A stretch of DNA of 64,000 nt from RUG12783 sp946409545 (GCA_946409545.1 CAMJWT010000002.1:62001-126000), one strand, 5' to 3'. Numbered from the stretch's first letter, positions 7,276 through 17,454 are shown. Program-made: numbers and translations. Notes: a model not told the origin generated them from the letters alone.

Positions 7276-9410
7276 ATGATGAAGCATTAACAAATGGAAC
7301 ACCAATTCCAACCCCAACGCCAACTCCTACACCAGCTCCAACGCCAACACCGACACCACCACCTCAAAATACTACAGACGATGATAAACCGCTTCCCCAA
7401 ACGACACAAAAGAGATTTTTTCAACGTAGTAATTCAGATGGAACTACAACAATTTTTGATAGAGCAAGTCACTATGAAATAGTCTATTCTGAAGAAAACG
7501 GATATATTGCTTATAATGAAAATGGCCAAGAAGTATATCATATATATCCTAGTGGTGTTACATCATTCACTTTAGAAGATGGCAGAAATATCATTACATA
7601 TAATGAAATAGATTATAGGGATATAACTAATTTTCAAAAAGTTATAGATTCTGAAGGAAATATATATTTTATCAATAATCGAAAAATTGATACTTCTTTT
7701 ATTCATAATCCTGATGGTAGTATTACAGTATATCGATATGATATAGATGGAAGTTATACCGAAGAAAAAGGAGGCAACACAATATTTTTCGATTCTGAGG
7801 GAAAAGAGTATAAACATATCTATCCTGATGGAAAGACAAGTTATAAAACAGAAAAACATGAAAATTTTGTTACTTATCCAAATGGTGATTTCATTCTTTA
7901 TGGTGTACCTACTGTACGTGGTACATGGGAAAAAGATGCAACGGGAAATTTTATATGTCATTCAGAAAATGGTGATATCATTAAACGAAATGGAAGAGGA
8001 TTATTATTAGAACTTGAAACTAGTGATGGAACCACATATACGAATGATTATGCAACTGGAAGACAAACCAAAACAGCAAATGGTAAAAGTTCTTATTCAA
8101 TGATAAATCATATCGAATATGATGAAGAATCATATGATAAAATTTTAAAAACATTTGTAGATATTCATAATACATATGATACAGTACTATCTGATAAAAA
8201 GAATAAAATTAGTACAAATCTTAGTAATCTCCCTGATTCATATGATATCAGCAATGTTAAAGAAGTGTTTGGTAGTATTATTACTAATATTCAATTTGTT
8301 GACTCATTAAAAGAAATGACTAATTATTCTTTGTTGTCTTATCAAACGTGTGATGAAGGACTTAAAGATAAACTTGAAGTACTAATAGATAGTTTATTTG
8401 AAGATAATGAATCAAATTTAGGTAGAAATTTTAAAGAGATGCTAAAAGGTAGTGTCGAAGATAGAGATAATGATTCTATTCTAGAATATAAAGCTGATAC
8501 TAATTTTAATATGCTATATTTAAATGTAATTCCATCTGATTCGTTTACAGATGAAGATGGTAATATTTGGTATTTTAATAAAAGAGGAGTATTAGTTGGT
8601 ACGCAAGGGGATAATCTTAAATTAAATTTTGGTGGGGAAACTTTTAATGTTACTTATGATAGTGATGGTAGAATGATTATTAAAGATTTAAATGGAAATC
8701 CTCTTGATATATTTGGTGATTATAATATAGATTCTAATCAGTATGGTGGTAATCAATGTGCGTTTGAGGCGCCAAATTCCCTAGATCTTCTTAATGATAT
8801 GGAGATTCAAGCTTTATTAGAACAATATTATCCAGGTGCATCTTACGAAGAAAAGTTAGCTTATCTTGATTCAATCGCTAATACTGGTTGTGGTAATACA
8901 GCTTTCGCTAATTTAGTATTTAAAAAATTTGAAGGAAGAGAAAAAGATTTTTATAATACTTTTGGTTATTCTATGTATGATATAAGAATGTCAAATGGAA
9001 GTTTAACTATCGATTATAATTATGAACCAGTAATATTAGATTTGTTTTCAAATGGTCATAAAAGAAATAATATTAGAGATGCTACTAGGTCTGCTAAAGG
9101 AACAAGTATATTTTCTAGAAATGAAATGGAAGACTATTTAAAAAGAAAATATGGTGTTTCCTTAGATAATTTACCAAATGATTATATTTATCTTGGAGAA
9201 GAAGGCTATTCACTATACAGTATGGATAATACCTTGTATTATGGTAATGGTGAAGGTCACGCAATGATTGTTACAGGCTATACAGAATCTGGCGATAAAA
9301 TTGTTTCATCATGGGGACAAAAATATATTTTTAAAGGAACTTCTAATATCATTGAACAGTTACGTTCATTACCTCACAAAAAAGTATTTACGGGAAGAAA
9401 GGATAATTAA
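7272..9410 (+). CDS. predicted T7SS effector with C-terminal papain-like cysteine peptidase domain
   Basis: 712 residues from a GTG start with GGTGAAG upstream; no ATG alternative fits. Layout: residues 10-31 are a Pro-Thr stalk of PT repeats. About 45-270 are short beta repeats of the form DG-x-(T/S/I)-x-Y with Tyr/Gly turns, loosely like YD or MORN-type strands. About 275-400 are helical. About 490-712 are a globular domain with NTGCGNTA (C540), GHAMIVTGY (H663) and VSSWGQKYI (679-685), the Cys...His...SWG order of papain/C39-like peptidases, with Ser where papain has Asn before WG. No signal peptide is seen, as expected for a type VII substrate. These features predict a peptidase toxin or a surface-processing enzyme. 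The fold assignment is inference from the motifs. Confidence 0.65.
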   Translation: MNDEALTNGTPIPTPTPTPTPAPTPTPTPPPQNTTDDDKPLPQTTQKRFFQRSNSDGTTTIFDRASHYEIVYSEENGYIAYNENGQEVYHIYPSGVTSFTLEDGRNIITYNEIDYRDITNFQKVIDSEGNIYFINNRKIDTSFIHNPDGSITVYRYDIDGSYTEEKGGNTIFFDSEGKEYKHIYPDGKTSYKTEKHENFVTYPNGDFILYGVPTVRGTWEKDATGNFICHSENGDIIKRNGRGLLLELETSDGTTYTNDYATGRQTKTANGKSSYSMINHIEYDEESYDKILKTFVDIHNTYDTVLSDKKNKISTNLSNLPDSYDISNVKEVFGSIITNIQFVDSLKEMTNYSLLSYQTCDEGLKDKLEVLIDSLFEDNESNLGRNFKEMLKGSVEDRDNDSILEYKADTNFNMLYLNVIPSDSFTDEDGNIWYFNKRGVLVGTQGDNLKLNFGGETFNVTYDSDGRMIIKDLNGNPLDIFGDYNIDSNQYGGNQCAFEAPNSLDLLNDMEIQALLEQYYPGASYEEKLAYLDSIANTGCGNTAFANLVFKKFEGREKDFYNTFGYSMYDIRMSNGSLTIDYNYEPVILDLFSNGHKRNNIRDATRSAKGTSIFSRNEMEDYLKRKYGVSLDNLPNDYIYLGEEGYSLYSMDNTLYYGNGEGHAMIVTGYTESGDKIVSSWGQKYIFKGTSNIIEQLRSLPHKKVFTGRKDN

Positions 9411-9412
9411 GA

Positions 9413-10042
9413 ATGAAAAGAAATAATGTACAAGAAGCCATAATTAAAGGGCTTGTTATTAATAATAATTCCGATAAATATGATAATTTAGTAAAAAAAT
9501 ACAAATATTTATTAGAATATTATATTTCTTCTAAAGTTAATTTATCTAAGTATGATGAAATGATTAAGAATAGTAATCTATATATTGGGGTTAATAATAA
9601 ATATAAAGGAATTAATGACTATTTAAAACTGGATTATATATTTTTAATTAATGAATTATATGTTGAAAAACTATCAATACAAGATATAGATATTCTTCTA
9701 AATAAATTTGATAAAGATAATATTAATGATGAAGTAATTAATATTATATCTAGAACATATAAAGAAGTTATTTATGATAATTTTAAAAATAATGAATATT
9801 GTAATGAAAAATATAAAGTTTTTTATGGAACTACGGTTCCGAAAAATGCTGTTAATAATGATTCTTTAGTATTAAAAATATATTATGGAAAGAATTTAAT
9901 TAATCTTGATGGTGATGAATTTATAGAACTACATAAAAAACAATTAGCTTTTTTTGATAAACTAATTGATAATATAAAACAAGAAGTATTTAATAATTTA
10001 AATATTAATTGTGAAGTATTATTAGAAAAAGATATATATTAA
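9413..10042 (+). CDS. unknown cytosolic protein, candidate immunity protein
   Basis: 209 residues starting 2 bases after the effector stop, with AAAGGA as ribosome site. It has no signal or membrane segment, is very rich in Asn, Lys and Ile, and is predicted mostly helical. No known family or motif is recognised. Position immediately 3' of a putative toxin with no terminator between is typical of cognate immunity genes; this is the only basis for the call. Confidence 0.45.
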   Translation: MKRNNVQEAIIKGLVINNNSDKYDNLVKKYKYLLEYYISSKVNLSKYDEMIKNSNLYIGVNNKYKGINDYLKLDYIFLINELYVEKLSIQDIDILLNKFDKDNINDEVINIISRTYKEVIYDNFKNNEYCNEKYKVFYGTTVPKNAVNNDSLVLKIYYGKNLINLDGDEFIELHKKQLAFFDKLIDNIKQEVFNNLNINCEVLLEKDIY

Positions 10043-10050
10043 TAGTTTTA

Positions 10051-10078
10051 TTGACAATAATTTAAATAAGTTTATAAT
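10051..10078 (+). promoter_or_regulatory. sigma-70/SigA-type promoter
   Basis: TTGACA (10051-10056), 16-base spacer, TATAAT (10073-10078): perfect hexamers. It drives the P-loop ATPase gene at 10105. Confidence 0.8.
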
Positions 10079-10104
10079 AATATTGATTAGTGAGGATTAT
10101 TTTT

Positions 10105-10734
10105 ATGGGTAAGTTAGTTGCTAAGATTGTTTTAACTGGTGGTCCTTGTGCAGGTAAAACAACAACAATTACAAAACTTGAAGAGCATTTAGTAGAAAGA
10201 GGATATCATGTTTTGGTTTTAAATGAATGTGCAACCGAAATAATTAAAGGTGGTATTCGTCCTTTTGGTGATTATAAATCAAGTGTTTATGATTTCGAAA
10301 ATGAAATACTAAATTTGCAATTATTTAAAGAAAAAAGATATAAAGATTTTATATCAAGATATGATGATGATACAAAAGTAATTATTTTATATGATCGTGG
10401 TACCGTTGATATCAAAGCTTATTTAGGTGAAGAGAATTATAAACGTATGTTAAAAGAAAATCATCTAAATAATAAAGAACTATTAAATGAATATGATTTA
10501 GTTATTCATATGACAACAGTAGCTGCTGAAACAGAGAATAAATATTCTAATGCAAGTAATAAAGCGCGTTTTGAAGAGGCTAGTGAAGCAATTGACTTAG
10601 ATAAACGTACTAGTGAAGCTTGGAGTAAACATAAAAATTTAAAAGTTGCTCCAGTATGTGATTTATTAGAAGAAAAAATAAGTATTGTTATTGGCTATGT
10701 TGATGAATTATTAGATAATTTAGAAAATAATTAA
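10105..10734 (+). CDS. AAA_28-like P-loop ATPase/kinase
   Basis: 209 residues from ATG 10105, with GTGAGG as ribosome site; the in-frame GTG at 10090 lies inside that site. The N-terminus carries the P-loop GGPCAGKT at residues 12-19, then LVLNECATEII and, later, VIILYDRGTVDIKAYLG as the Walker B-like region. This pattern fits the AAA_28 (NadR-kinase-like) group, which phosphorylates small molecules or acts as a GTP/ATP switch. The substrate is unknown. It has its own consensus promoter and terminator and is not part of the effector cassette. Confidence 0.7.
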   Translation: MGKLVAKIVLTGGPCAGKTTTITKLEEHLVERGYHVLVLNECATEIIKGGIRPFGDYKSSVYDFENEILNLQLFKEKRYKDFISRYDDDTKVIILYDRGTVDIKAYLGEENYKRMLKENHLNNKELLNEYDLVIHMTTVAAETENKYSNASNKARFEEASEAIDLDKRTSEAWSKHKNLKVAPVCDLLEEKISIVIGYVDELLDNLENN

Positions 10735-10756
10735 GATTTCTTAATTATTTTTTTTA
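10726..10756 (+). terminator. intrinsic terminator
   Basis: Long AT stem AATAATTAAGA / TCTTAATTATT (10726-10736 with 10739-10749) beginning inside the coding end, then a T run. Confidence 0.75.
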
Positions 10757-10775
10757 TTCATTCATTTTTTAATTC

Positions 10776-10805
10776 TTGAAAAGTGTAAAGATATTATAAT
10801 ATAAT
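10776..10805 (+). promoter_or_regulatory. promoter of giant surface protein 1
   Basis: TTGAAA (10776-10781), 18-base spacer, TATAAT (10800-10805). The same arrangement, and a nearly identical stretch from the -10 to the start codon, precede the second giant gene. Confidence 0.7.
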
Positions 10806-10825
10806 GATAATATAGGAGTGTAATA

Positions 10826-13800
10826 ATGACTGATACGTTACTTTATAAAAAGAATAAAAGAATAGGATTTCGCTTATTACTTTTCATGTTTTTGGGATTA
10901 TTAGCAATAGTTGCAGTCCTTCCATTTTCATTAGCGTCTGAGGATACCCAAGCCGAAGAAAAGAAATTGTCTACAATTTTTCCAAACATTTATGCAACAT
11001 TAATGGATCAAAATGGGAAAATAGTATCGACAACTGATCCTAATAAAGAAATTGATGATTTATATAAATATACTGATAATAATTCACCATCAGAATTTTT
11101 AACAAATGATGATAAATTATATTTAGTAATAGATGCAACTGTTGAAACTAATCAAAATGAAAAAATTAATGTTTTAGAAAATGTATATTATAATCTCGAT
11201 TTACCTACTCAAATAATTCCTGATGATAGTTTAATTGTTCATGGTAGAGATGATGAATTAGAACTTTTAAAACTTGGAAAAACACAAGCTTTTGGTGGAA
11301 TTTATGTAGATGATAATAATAACTATCGACTTAAGGTACGCTTTAATGATATTGATGATATATATCAACTTAAATTGTCATATAAAATATTATTTTCTTT
11401 TAATGACTCTATATTTGAGCAAATAAGTGATTTAAAGAAACTTACAATTAATGATATTGGTAATTTAAATTTTTATCTAAAATCTATAGAGAAATCTAAA
11501 TATAAATTAACTCAAACTCTTGATAATAATTATAATTCAGAAGATTTATATGATTTAACAACCACTCTAGTTGATACAAGAGATGGGGATAATCAAATTA
11601 CTAAAGGTCGATTATTTATTGACTTAGGTACGGATTTTGGTTTTAGTAGTTATTCTAAATATAATAATATTCAATCTAAATCGTATTTAAATAGCATAAG
11701 GGTTTATGTTAATGGGGAAATGTTATCACCATTATTAAATGAATATGGGGGACCTATAGGTGTATTTGAATCACAATATATAAATGATAATGTAAAAATT
11801 ACTATAAAATCATTAGAACACAATCAAAATATATTTGTAAGTGGTTATAGTTACTTAGTGAATCGTTTCGAGGTTATTATTGAAAATAATGAAGGTGGTA
11901 ATGCAATTGGCATTAACGAAATAAAAATAGTAATACCAGAAAAAGTTACTACAACAAAACTTGGTGACCATAGTAATTCTGCAAGTTACGAAGATTATTT
12001 AGATAATAATAAAATAATAAATACAGCTGTTGATGTTAATGATGAAAGTTCTAATATAAAAATATCTACATCAATTGAAAAAGAAAAATATGCTGCAGAT
12101 CGCTATATTCCATCTGAATTAACTTATAATATTGATATTTCGAAAAGTCCATCTAATTTCGTTAAAATTGATATAGATAACGAACTACTTAATTTAGATG
12201 TAAACACTTTTCAATATTTCATTAATGCTGGATGCATAAATCAAGGAGCCTATCCTTCATGCGTAACACCAACAATTTTTATTGATGATACCAAAGTTAA
12301 TTTTTTGACTGGCATACAAATTGATCATTTTCGTTCATTAACGAGTGGTCAAATACAACCACCTGATGGACCTGCACTATTGCAAATGAAAGAAATATTA
12401 GGTGATGAAATTAATAATTTTGGAAGTACCATTAATACTTCTTTACCATATAATAATTCGATTTTAAGAAGTGAAACAGTGAATGCTGATGGCGAATATT
12501 ATTATATTTTATGGTCATATGAAACATATGATACAGCGAATAAATCACTTAAAATGGGAAGAGGAGAATATGCTAATTTCACTGCTCAAAAAAAAGATAG
12601 TGCATTTGAATTTAAGGGGACTCCAAAAGTTACAATGTATTTATTTAATATATCTAATAAAAAAATTAGACTTTCGTTTGACTATTTGTTATCTCAAATA
12701 ACAAGAACGGAAATTAATAATCAAAATAGTGGAAAATATTTATCATTAACTACTAATGTTATTAACGATTATAATTATTACAATAATTCAAGAGTTAGCG
12801 ACAAAGTTGAAAAATCAACAAATTACAATAAGTATATGACCGTTAATGGAGAAGCATTTGCTAATAATTTCATTAAGTGGAATGTTGTAATTGATGCTAG
12901 AGAAATTAATTTATATAATGATTCTGGTTATTACAATATGATTTATGTGAATCTTCCGTCTACTCAGACATTTGATAGAAATTCTGTTTATTTAATTAAT
13001 GAAGATAGAATTGATAATAAAGTTCCACAAAATGGGAAGGCATATAGGGATTATTTACAGATGTATCCAATTCATATTGGAAAATATAATCCAGTTACCA
13101 AAAAATGCGATAATCTATTTACTACTTTTTCTAGCTGGACAACAATAAATAGTTATAAAGAAGATAGTTTGTTTGCCAATTCACTTGATGATGTTTATGC
13201 GGCTACTGGATTTAATGATATTTTTAAAAATAATATATATAATGATAAAGTATGCTTAGTCTTTTTTACCAAAAGTGATTTAACAAGTGGAGATGATAAG
13301 GTCAAAGTAGAATTTAATTTAATTAATGGTGGAAGATTTCATATTGGTCAACCTACTGTTGCAATAAAATATGAAGCAGAAGGTGCGATAAATCGTACTG
13401 ACAAAGGTAGTAAAAGTATAGAATTAATTGATGATGAAAACGATATTATTAAATGGAAATATGTTGCTGATTTAACTAGTGACAAGGATATTTGTTATGA
13501 TCAATCGGGTGATGGTTCATTACCTTTTATGTGTACATGTAATAAGGCATATTATAATGGAATGTTTACCTTTTCTGATAGCATGTATAATGGAGTTGCT
13601 GATTATACATATCTTGATAAGATTGATGTTCATATAAAAGGACATACATCTAATACAACAATTTCAATGAATAAAGACGAATTTGTTGATATTGAAAATA
13701 AAAAGTGTAATTCTGATGGAGTATGTATCAATGTTACTTTTTATCCGACTTATTATTGCCGTTTTAGTTCAAGAAATGAAGAATGCATCATTGCCAATTA

Positions 13801-16800
13801 TGGTACAAACTATTTATCAAAATTAAAAAAGATGTCTAATGGATTTGCCCTTCTTGTAACTGGTATTAATGATGGTGAAAGTATTACAGTTGATTATGAT
13901 ACATGGAGTGATAGTCAAGAGTTTATCAATAATTATAATGGTCCATTATCTCAATCAGGTTATACCACAACTAATACTATTGTTAGAAATAATTGGCAAG
14001 ATACTAAATATAATGTCAGTACTAATGCATCAGATTTTATATCTCAAGTTTCTTTTAGTAAAAGAATGAATGCTAGTTTATCAATTGAAAAAATAATGCC
14101 TGGCGTTAGTAGTAAAAAATATATAACTAATGACTCCATTAAAAATATAAAGGTAAATGTCGTTTCTGGATATAGTCCAGTAGAATATTTAAAAATAGTT
14201 GATCGAATTACTGGTGTAAGAAATGTTGAATTGTTAAATGACGAAAATACATTAACAAATTTAAGAGATAATTTAATTATTGAAAATTTACTTATAAAAT
14301 ATAAAGATAATTTTGGGAATGAAGAAATCGTATACCAAAATGGCCAGTTTACAAATGAGTGGTCTAATTCTACTATCAAATTAAATAGTTCTGATTTATC
14401 ATATAACAGTGATGATAAAAGTATAAATTTATATTCATTATATTTAAAAAATAATAATCATCTTCTTGATAGCCTATCAAATATCAATATTTCATATGAT
14501 TTAATTTTAGATATGGATAATTATTCAGATGAAAATGGCACTTCTTATCGTAATAGTGATAGTTATAGTAATAAGACTATACAATTAATTACTGATGCAT
14601 ATGCTGTAAGGCCATATGGAAGTGATGACATTGATAATAATAGTGTTCTTTCTTCGAATAATAGAAATTATGTAGATTATGAGAATAATGAACTTTATTG
14701 TTTCACATCTGGCGCTGCTTCATCAGCAATTTATTTAAATAATCCAGCAGTTACAAAATCTGTTGTAACAAATTTTGATAGTATTTTAAATACATTTAAA
14801 AATAGTTATCAAATAAATTACTACAGTTATTCTTCTGGCAAGGAAGATAGACCCAAATATAATTTAGAGGATTTAATGTTTGTTGATTTTGCTTTGTCAG
14901 GAAGTAACGCAACTACTGAAAACAACCAAAAAGTAAATCGATTGAATGAAATATTACTTGAAAAAACGAAAATTATTAATTTTAAAATATATGATAAAAA
15001 TAATAATGTTGTTTATGAAAAAGATGAAATTGATGTTGACATTAATGATGAACCTTTTAACAATGAAAACATTAACGGTTCATTTTCCGTTAATAAGACA
15101 ACAAATACAATACCAAAAGGAATATTTATTTCGATTCTAGGTGATTTAGGTAAATATGATGATACCTTTAAAATTAGATATGATACAGAAACATATTTGA
15201 TTAGTTTTATGCAGGCCGCAATGGAGGAAGATTTAATTGATATTAATTATATTATTACTGGTACTAATATTCAATATCAACCAAGATTTAAAAATTCTGT
15301 AAAAAATAGTTTATTTGAAGGAAACGAATCTACTGTACAAAGTGGGTATATTTCTCTTAAAGCGTTAAGCCCAATTGTTAAAAAAACTGTTTCATATCCA
15401 TCATCACTTGAACAAACCTGGACCCTTAAAACGAATACTGGATATACTGATTCGCCAATTAATATTGAAGATATTATGACTGTTTTACCAGTCGATATCA
15501 CTGATTTAACTAGTGTTAATGGTAATAATGATATTGCACAATCAATCGTTGTAGATAATTTAATCATTAAAATAAATAATGAAATAGTATATGAAAATAA
15601 TGAATTTAAAGATGGATATCAAGATGCCATTAGTATAAATATTGATAAGTTAAATCTTGATTTTACATTTAAAAATAGTGATATTGCTGATATTTTAGGA
15701 CATGGATATGATATTGAAATAATTTATAATACGAAATTTGATCCACAGAAGTACTATGATCTTACAGGAAAAAATAATGCAAGTTATTCAATAAAAAATA
15801 ATGCAATGATTGAGAGAGATAATTTAATAGGAAGTAATACAGCAACTTCAAAGAATATAACTTATGAGTATCCATTAGAAGTTAATAAATTTAATGAAAA
15901 TAGAGAAGAAAATTCTACTTCAACATTTTGGAAAATTGAAATTTCAAGCCCAAATATTACTAAGAAAAATATAACTGTGAATGATTCAGTTACCTTAAGT
16001 GATTCATTTAAAGATTATTTATCTTTAGCAAATATGGTAATTACATTGGTTGATGAAAACGAGGAAGTATTATTCGATTATAAGAATGGTATTAATAAGT
16101 TATCAAACAGCTATGTTCTTAAGGATAAATTAGTTAGTGAACTTGAATTTAATAAAAATGGTGAATGTGAATTTATCTTTGGGATCGATGAACTTAAAGC
16201 TAATAATAAAATAGTAATCGAATATGAAATTAAGATTGATACTGATAAGTATAGAAATGATAATAAGCCTACTGATGTTTTATTACAAATATTTAATAAT
16301 TTACGTGTTTTATCAGGCAATGAGGAATATGAAGTTAACAAAACAGGAAATAATATCGTTGATAGCATACTATATAAGAAATATCGTATATTATCTGTTA
16401 ATGATGGTATTGCCTTAATTAACTGGACGGTTGATATTAATTTAGATGTTGATTATGATGGTAAAATTAAAGAAGATGATATAGTAGAAATTAAAGATGA
16501 ATTATATGCTAGTTTGAAATATGTTGATAATTCTTTAGAAGTTTATCGAAAGGTATTTAATGGAACTGATTATTCTAAAACTAAACTTCAAAAAGATGTT
16601 GATTATAATTTTGAATATGTAGATAATACCATTAAAGTTCGAATATTGAATCCTGTAGAAAATTCAAATATTTTGATAGAATTTAACACAGATGCAGTAT
16701 CAACTGAAGGTTTAAAAAACTATGTAACATTATCGGTTAAAAATGAAGAAATTCATGCCAATACCGAGGAAGTTGTTCCATTATTTCTTAAATATATTGG

Positions 16801-17416
16801 AGGAATAGTAACTTCACGTCAATCAAAATTTTATACAATTTATGCTAACAAATATTTAGATAATGAATTATCTTCTACAATATTTAAATTTAAATTAGAA
16901 GAAGTTGATTATGAAGGAAATATTTTGGATGATGGTTTAAAATTAACTGTTCAAAATGATCAAGAAGGTAAAATTACATTTGGTCCAATTATTTATTCAA
17001 AAACTGGTACATATTATTATAAAATTAGTGAGATTAATGAAAATAAGGATTTCATTTATGACCAAAGTAATTATATGCTAAAAATTAAGGTAGCAGAGTA
17101 TAATAATTCATATGTAATTGAAAAAGTAGAAATATTAAATTATGAAGGGGAAGAAATTAATTTCTATAATAAAACTATAGAAAAAGATCCAATTGTTGAA
17201 CCACAAAATCCAATTGAACCTGATGAACCTGATAATCCAATTGAATCTGATAAACCAGATCCGGTTGAGCCAAATAAACCACATACAGAAGAAATCCAGA
17301 ATATTCCTAAGACAAATGATAATATCATTTATTCATTTATAGCATTCTTTATATCAATTGGTGTTTTCATTTATTTACTTGTTTATTTAAGTAAAAATAA
17401 AAAGAAAACTATTTAA
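10826..17416 (+). CDS. giant wall-anchored surface protein with pilin-type isopeptide domain
   Basis: 2196 residues. The N-terminal signal has a basic start (YKKNKRIGFR), a hydrophobic core (LLLFMFLGLLAIVAVLPF) and an SLASED cleavage region. The body (about 50-1950) is beta-rich repeats with scattered Cys pairs. About 1990-2118 match the FctA/Spy0128 pilin isopeptide-linkage domain (FKFKLEEVDYEGN ... SKTGTYYYKISE). A Pro/Glu stalk (about 2122-2158) precedes the sorting signal IPKTND, a hydrophobic helix and a basic tail. This fits a sortase-anchored adhesin or pilin-like fibre. The motif has Asn where LPXTG has Gly. The full length is paralogous to the next gene. No sortase gene is in the window. 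Confidence 0.82.
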   Translation: MTDTLLYKKNKRIGFRLLLFMFLGLLAIVAVLPFSLASEDTQAEEKKLSTIFPNIYATLMDQNGKIVSTTDPNKEIDDLYKYTDNNSPSEFLTNDDKLYLVIDATVETNQNEKINVLENVYYNLDLPTQIIPDDSLIVHGRDDELELLKLGKTQAFGGIYVDDNNNYRLKVRFNDIDDIYQLKLSYKILFSFNDSIFEQISDLKKLTINDIGNLNFYLKSIEKSKYKLTQTLDNNYNSEDLYDLTTTLVDTRDGDNQITKGRLFIDLGTDFGFSSYSKYNNIQSKSYLNSIRVYVNGEMLSPLLNEYGGPIGVFESQYINDNVKITIKSLEHNQNIFVSGYSYLVNRFEVIIENNEGGNAIGINEIKIVIPEKVTTTKLGDHSNSASYEDYLDNNKIINTAVDVNDESSNIKISTSIEKEKYAADRYIPSELTYNIDISKSPSNFVKIDIDNELLNLDVNTFQYFINAGCINQGAYPSCVTPTIFIDDTKVNFLTGIQIDHFRSLTSGQIQPPDGPALLQMKEILGDEINNFGSTINTSLPYNNSILRSETVNADGEYYYILWSYETYDTANKSLKMGRGEYANFTAQKKDSAFEFKGTPKVTMYLFNISNKKIRLSFDYLLSQITRTEINNQNSGKYLSLTTNVINDYNYYNNSRVSDKVEKSTNYNKYMTVNGEAFANNFIKWNVVIDAREINLYNDSGYYNMIYVNLPSTQTFDRNSVYLINEDRIDNKVPQNGKAYRDYLQMYPIHIGKYNPVTKKCDNLFTTFSSWTTINSYKEDSLFANSLDDVYAATGFNDIFKNNIYNDKVCLVFFTKSDLTSGDDKVKVEFNLINGGRFHIGQPTVAIKYEAEGAINRTDKGSKSIELIDDENDIIKWKYVADLTSDKDICYDQSGDGSLPFMCTCNKAYYNGMFTFSDSMYNGVADYTYLDKIDVHIKGHTSNTTISMNKDEFVDIENKKCNSDGVCINVTFYPTYYCRFSSRNEECIIANYGTNYLSKLKKMSNGFALLVTGINDGESITVDYDTWSDSQEFINNYNGPLSQSGYTTTNTIVRNNWQDTKYNVSTNASDFISQVSFSKRMNASLSIEKIMPGVSSKKYITNDSIKNIKVNVVSGYSPVEYLKIVDRITGVRNVELLNDENTLTNLRDNLIIENLLIKYKDNFGNEEIVYQNGQFTNEWSNSTIKLNSSDLSYNSDDKSINLYSLYLKNNNHLLDSLSNINISYDLILDMDNYSDENGTSYRNSDSYSNKTIQLITDAYAVRPYGSDDIDNNSVLSSNNRNYVDYENNELYCFTSGAASSAIYLNNPAVTKSVVTNFDSILNTFKNSYQINYYSYSSGKEDRPKYNLEDLMFVDFALSGSNATTENNQKVNRLNEILLEKTKIINFKIYDKNNNVVYEKDEIDVDINDEPFNNENINGSFSVNKTTNTIPKGIFISILGDLGKYDDTFKIRYDTETYLISFMQAAMEEDLIDINYIITGTNIQYQPRFKNSVKNSLFEGNESTVQSGYISLKALSPIVKKTVSYPSSLEQTWTLKTNTGYTDSPINIEDIMTVLPVDITDLTSVNGNNDIAQSIVVDNLIIKINNEIVYENNEFKDGYQDAISINIDKLNLDFTFKNSDIADILGHGYDIEIIYNTKFDPQKYYDLTGKNNASYSIKNNAMIERDNLIGSNTATSKNITYEYPLEVNKFNENREENSTSTFWKIEISSPNITKKNITVNDSVTLSDSFKDYLSLANMVITLVDENEEVLFDYKNGINKLSNSYVLKDKLVSELEFNKNGECEFIFGIDELKANNKIVIEYEIKIDTDKYRNDNKPTDVLLQIFNNLRVLSGNEEYEVNKTGNNIVDSILYKKYRILSVNDGIALINWTVDINLDVDYDGKIKEDDIVEIKDELYASLKYVDNSLEVYRKVFNGTDYSKTKLQKDVDYNFEYVDNTIKVRILNPVENSNILIEFNTDAVSTEGLKNYVTLSVKNEEIHANTEEVVPLFLKYIGGIVTSRQSKFYTIYANKYLDNELSSTIFKFKLEEVDYEGNILDDGLKLTVQNDQEGKITFGPIIYSKTGTYYYKISEINENKDFIYDQSNYMLKIKVAEYNNSYVIEKVEILNYEGEEINFYNKTIEKDPIVEPQNPIEPDEPDNPIESDKPDPVEPNKPHTEEIQNIPKTNDNIIYSFIAFFISIGVFIYLLVYLSKNKKKTI

Positions 17417-17422
17417 TAAAAG

Positions 17423-17454
17423 AAAGAAGAATTAGAAAAAATTCTTCTTTTTTT
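17423..17454 (+). terminator. intrinsic terminator
   Basis: Perfect 11-bp stem AAAGAAGAATT / AATTCTTCTTT (17423-17433 with 17440-17450) and T run after the first giant gene. Confidence 0.9.

Noticed and set aside
1300..7280. Mycoplasma-type genetic code (TGA as Trp)
   Set aside because: TGA ends genes at 1314 and 7275, tryptophans are encoded by TGG, and no long frame runs through TGA.
7299..7367. CCAACnCC-type repeats at the start of the effector as a regulatory or phase-variable microsatellite
   Set aside because: The repeat is a trinucleotide-pair coding for PT, so slippage of a whole unit keeps the frame; no evidence of on/off switching.
7572..7961. 129-residue minus-strand open frame inside the effector gene
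   Set aside because: It lies wholly within a well-supported plus-strand gene, is Cys/Ile/Tyr-rich as expected from antisense of AT-rich coding DNA, and has no ribosome site.
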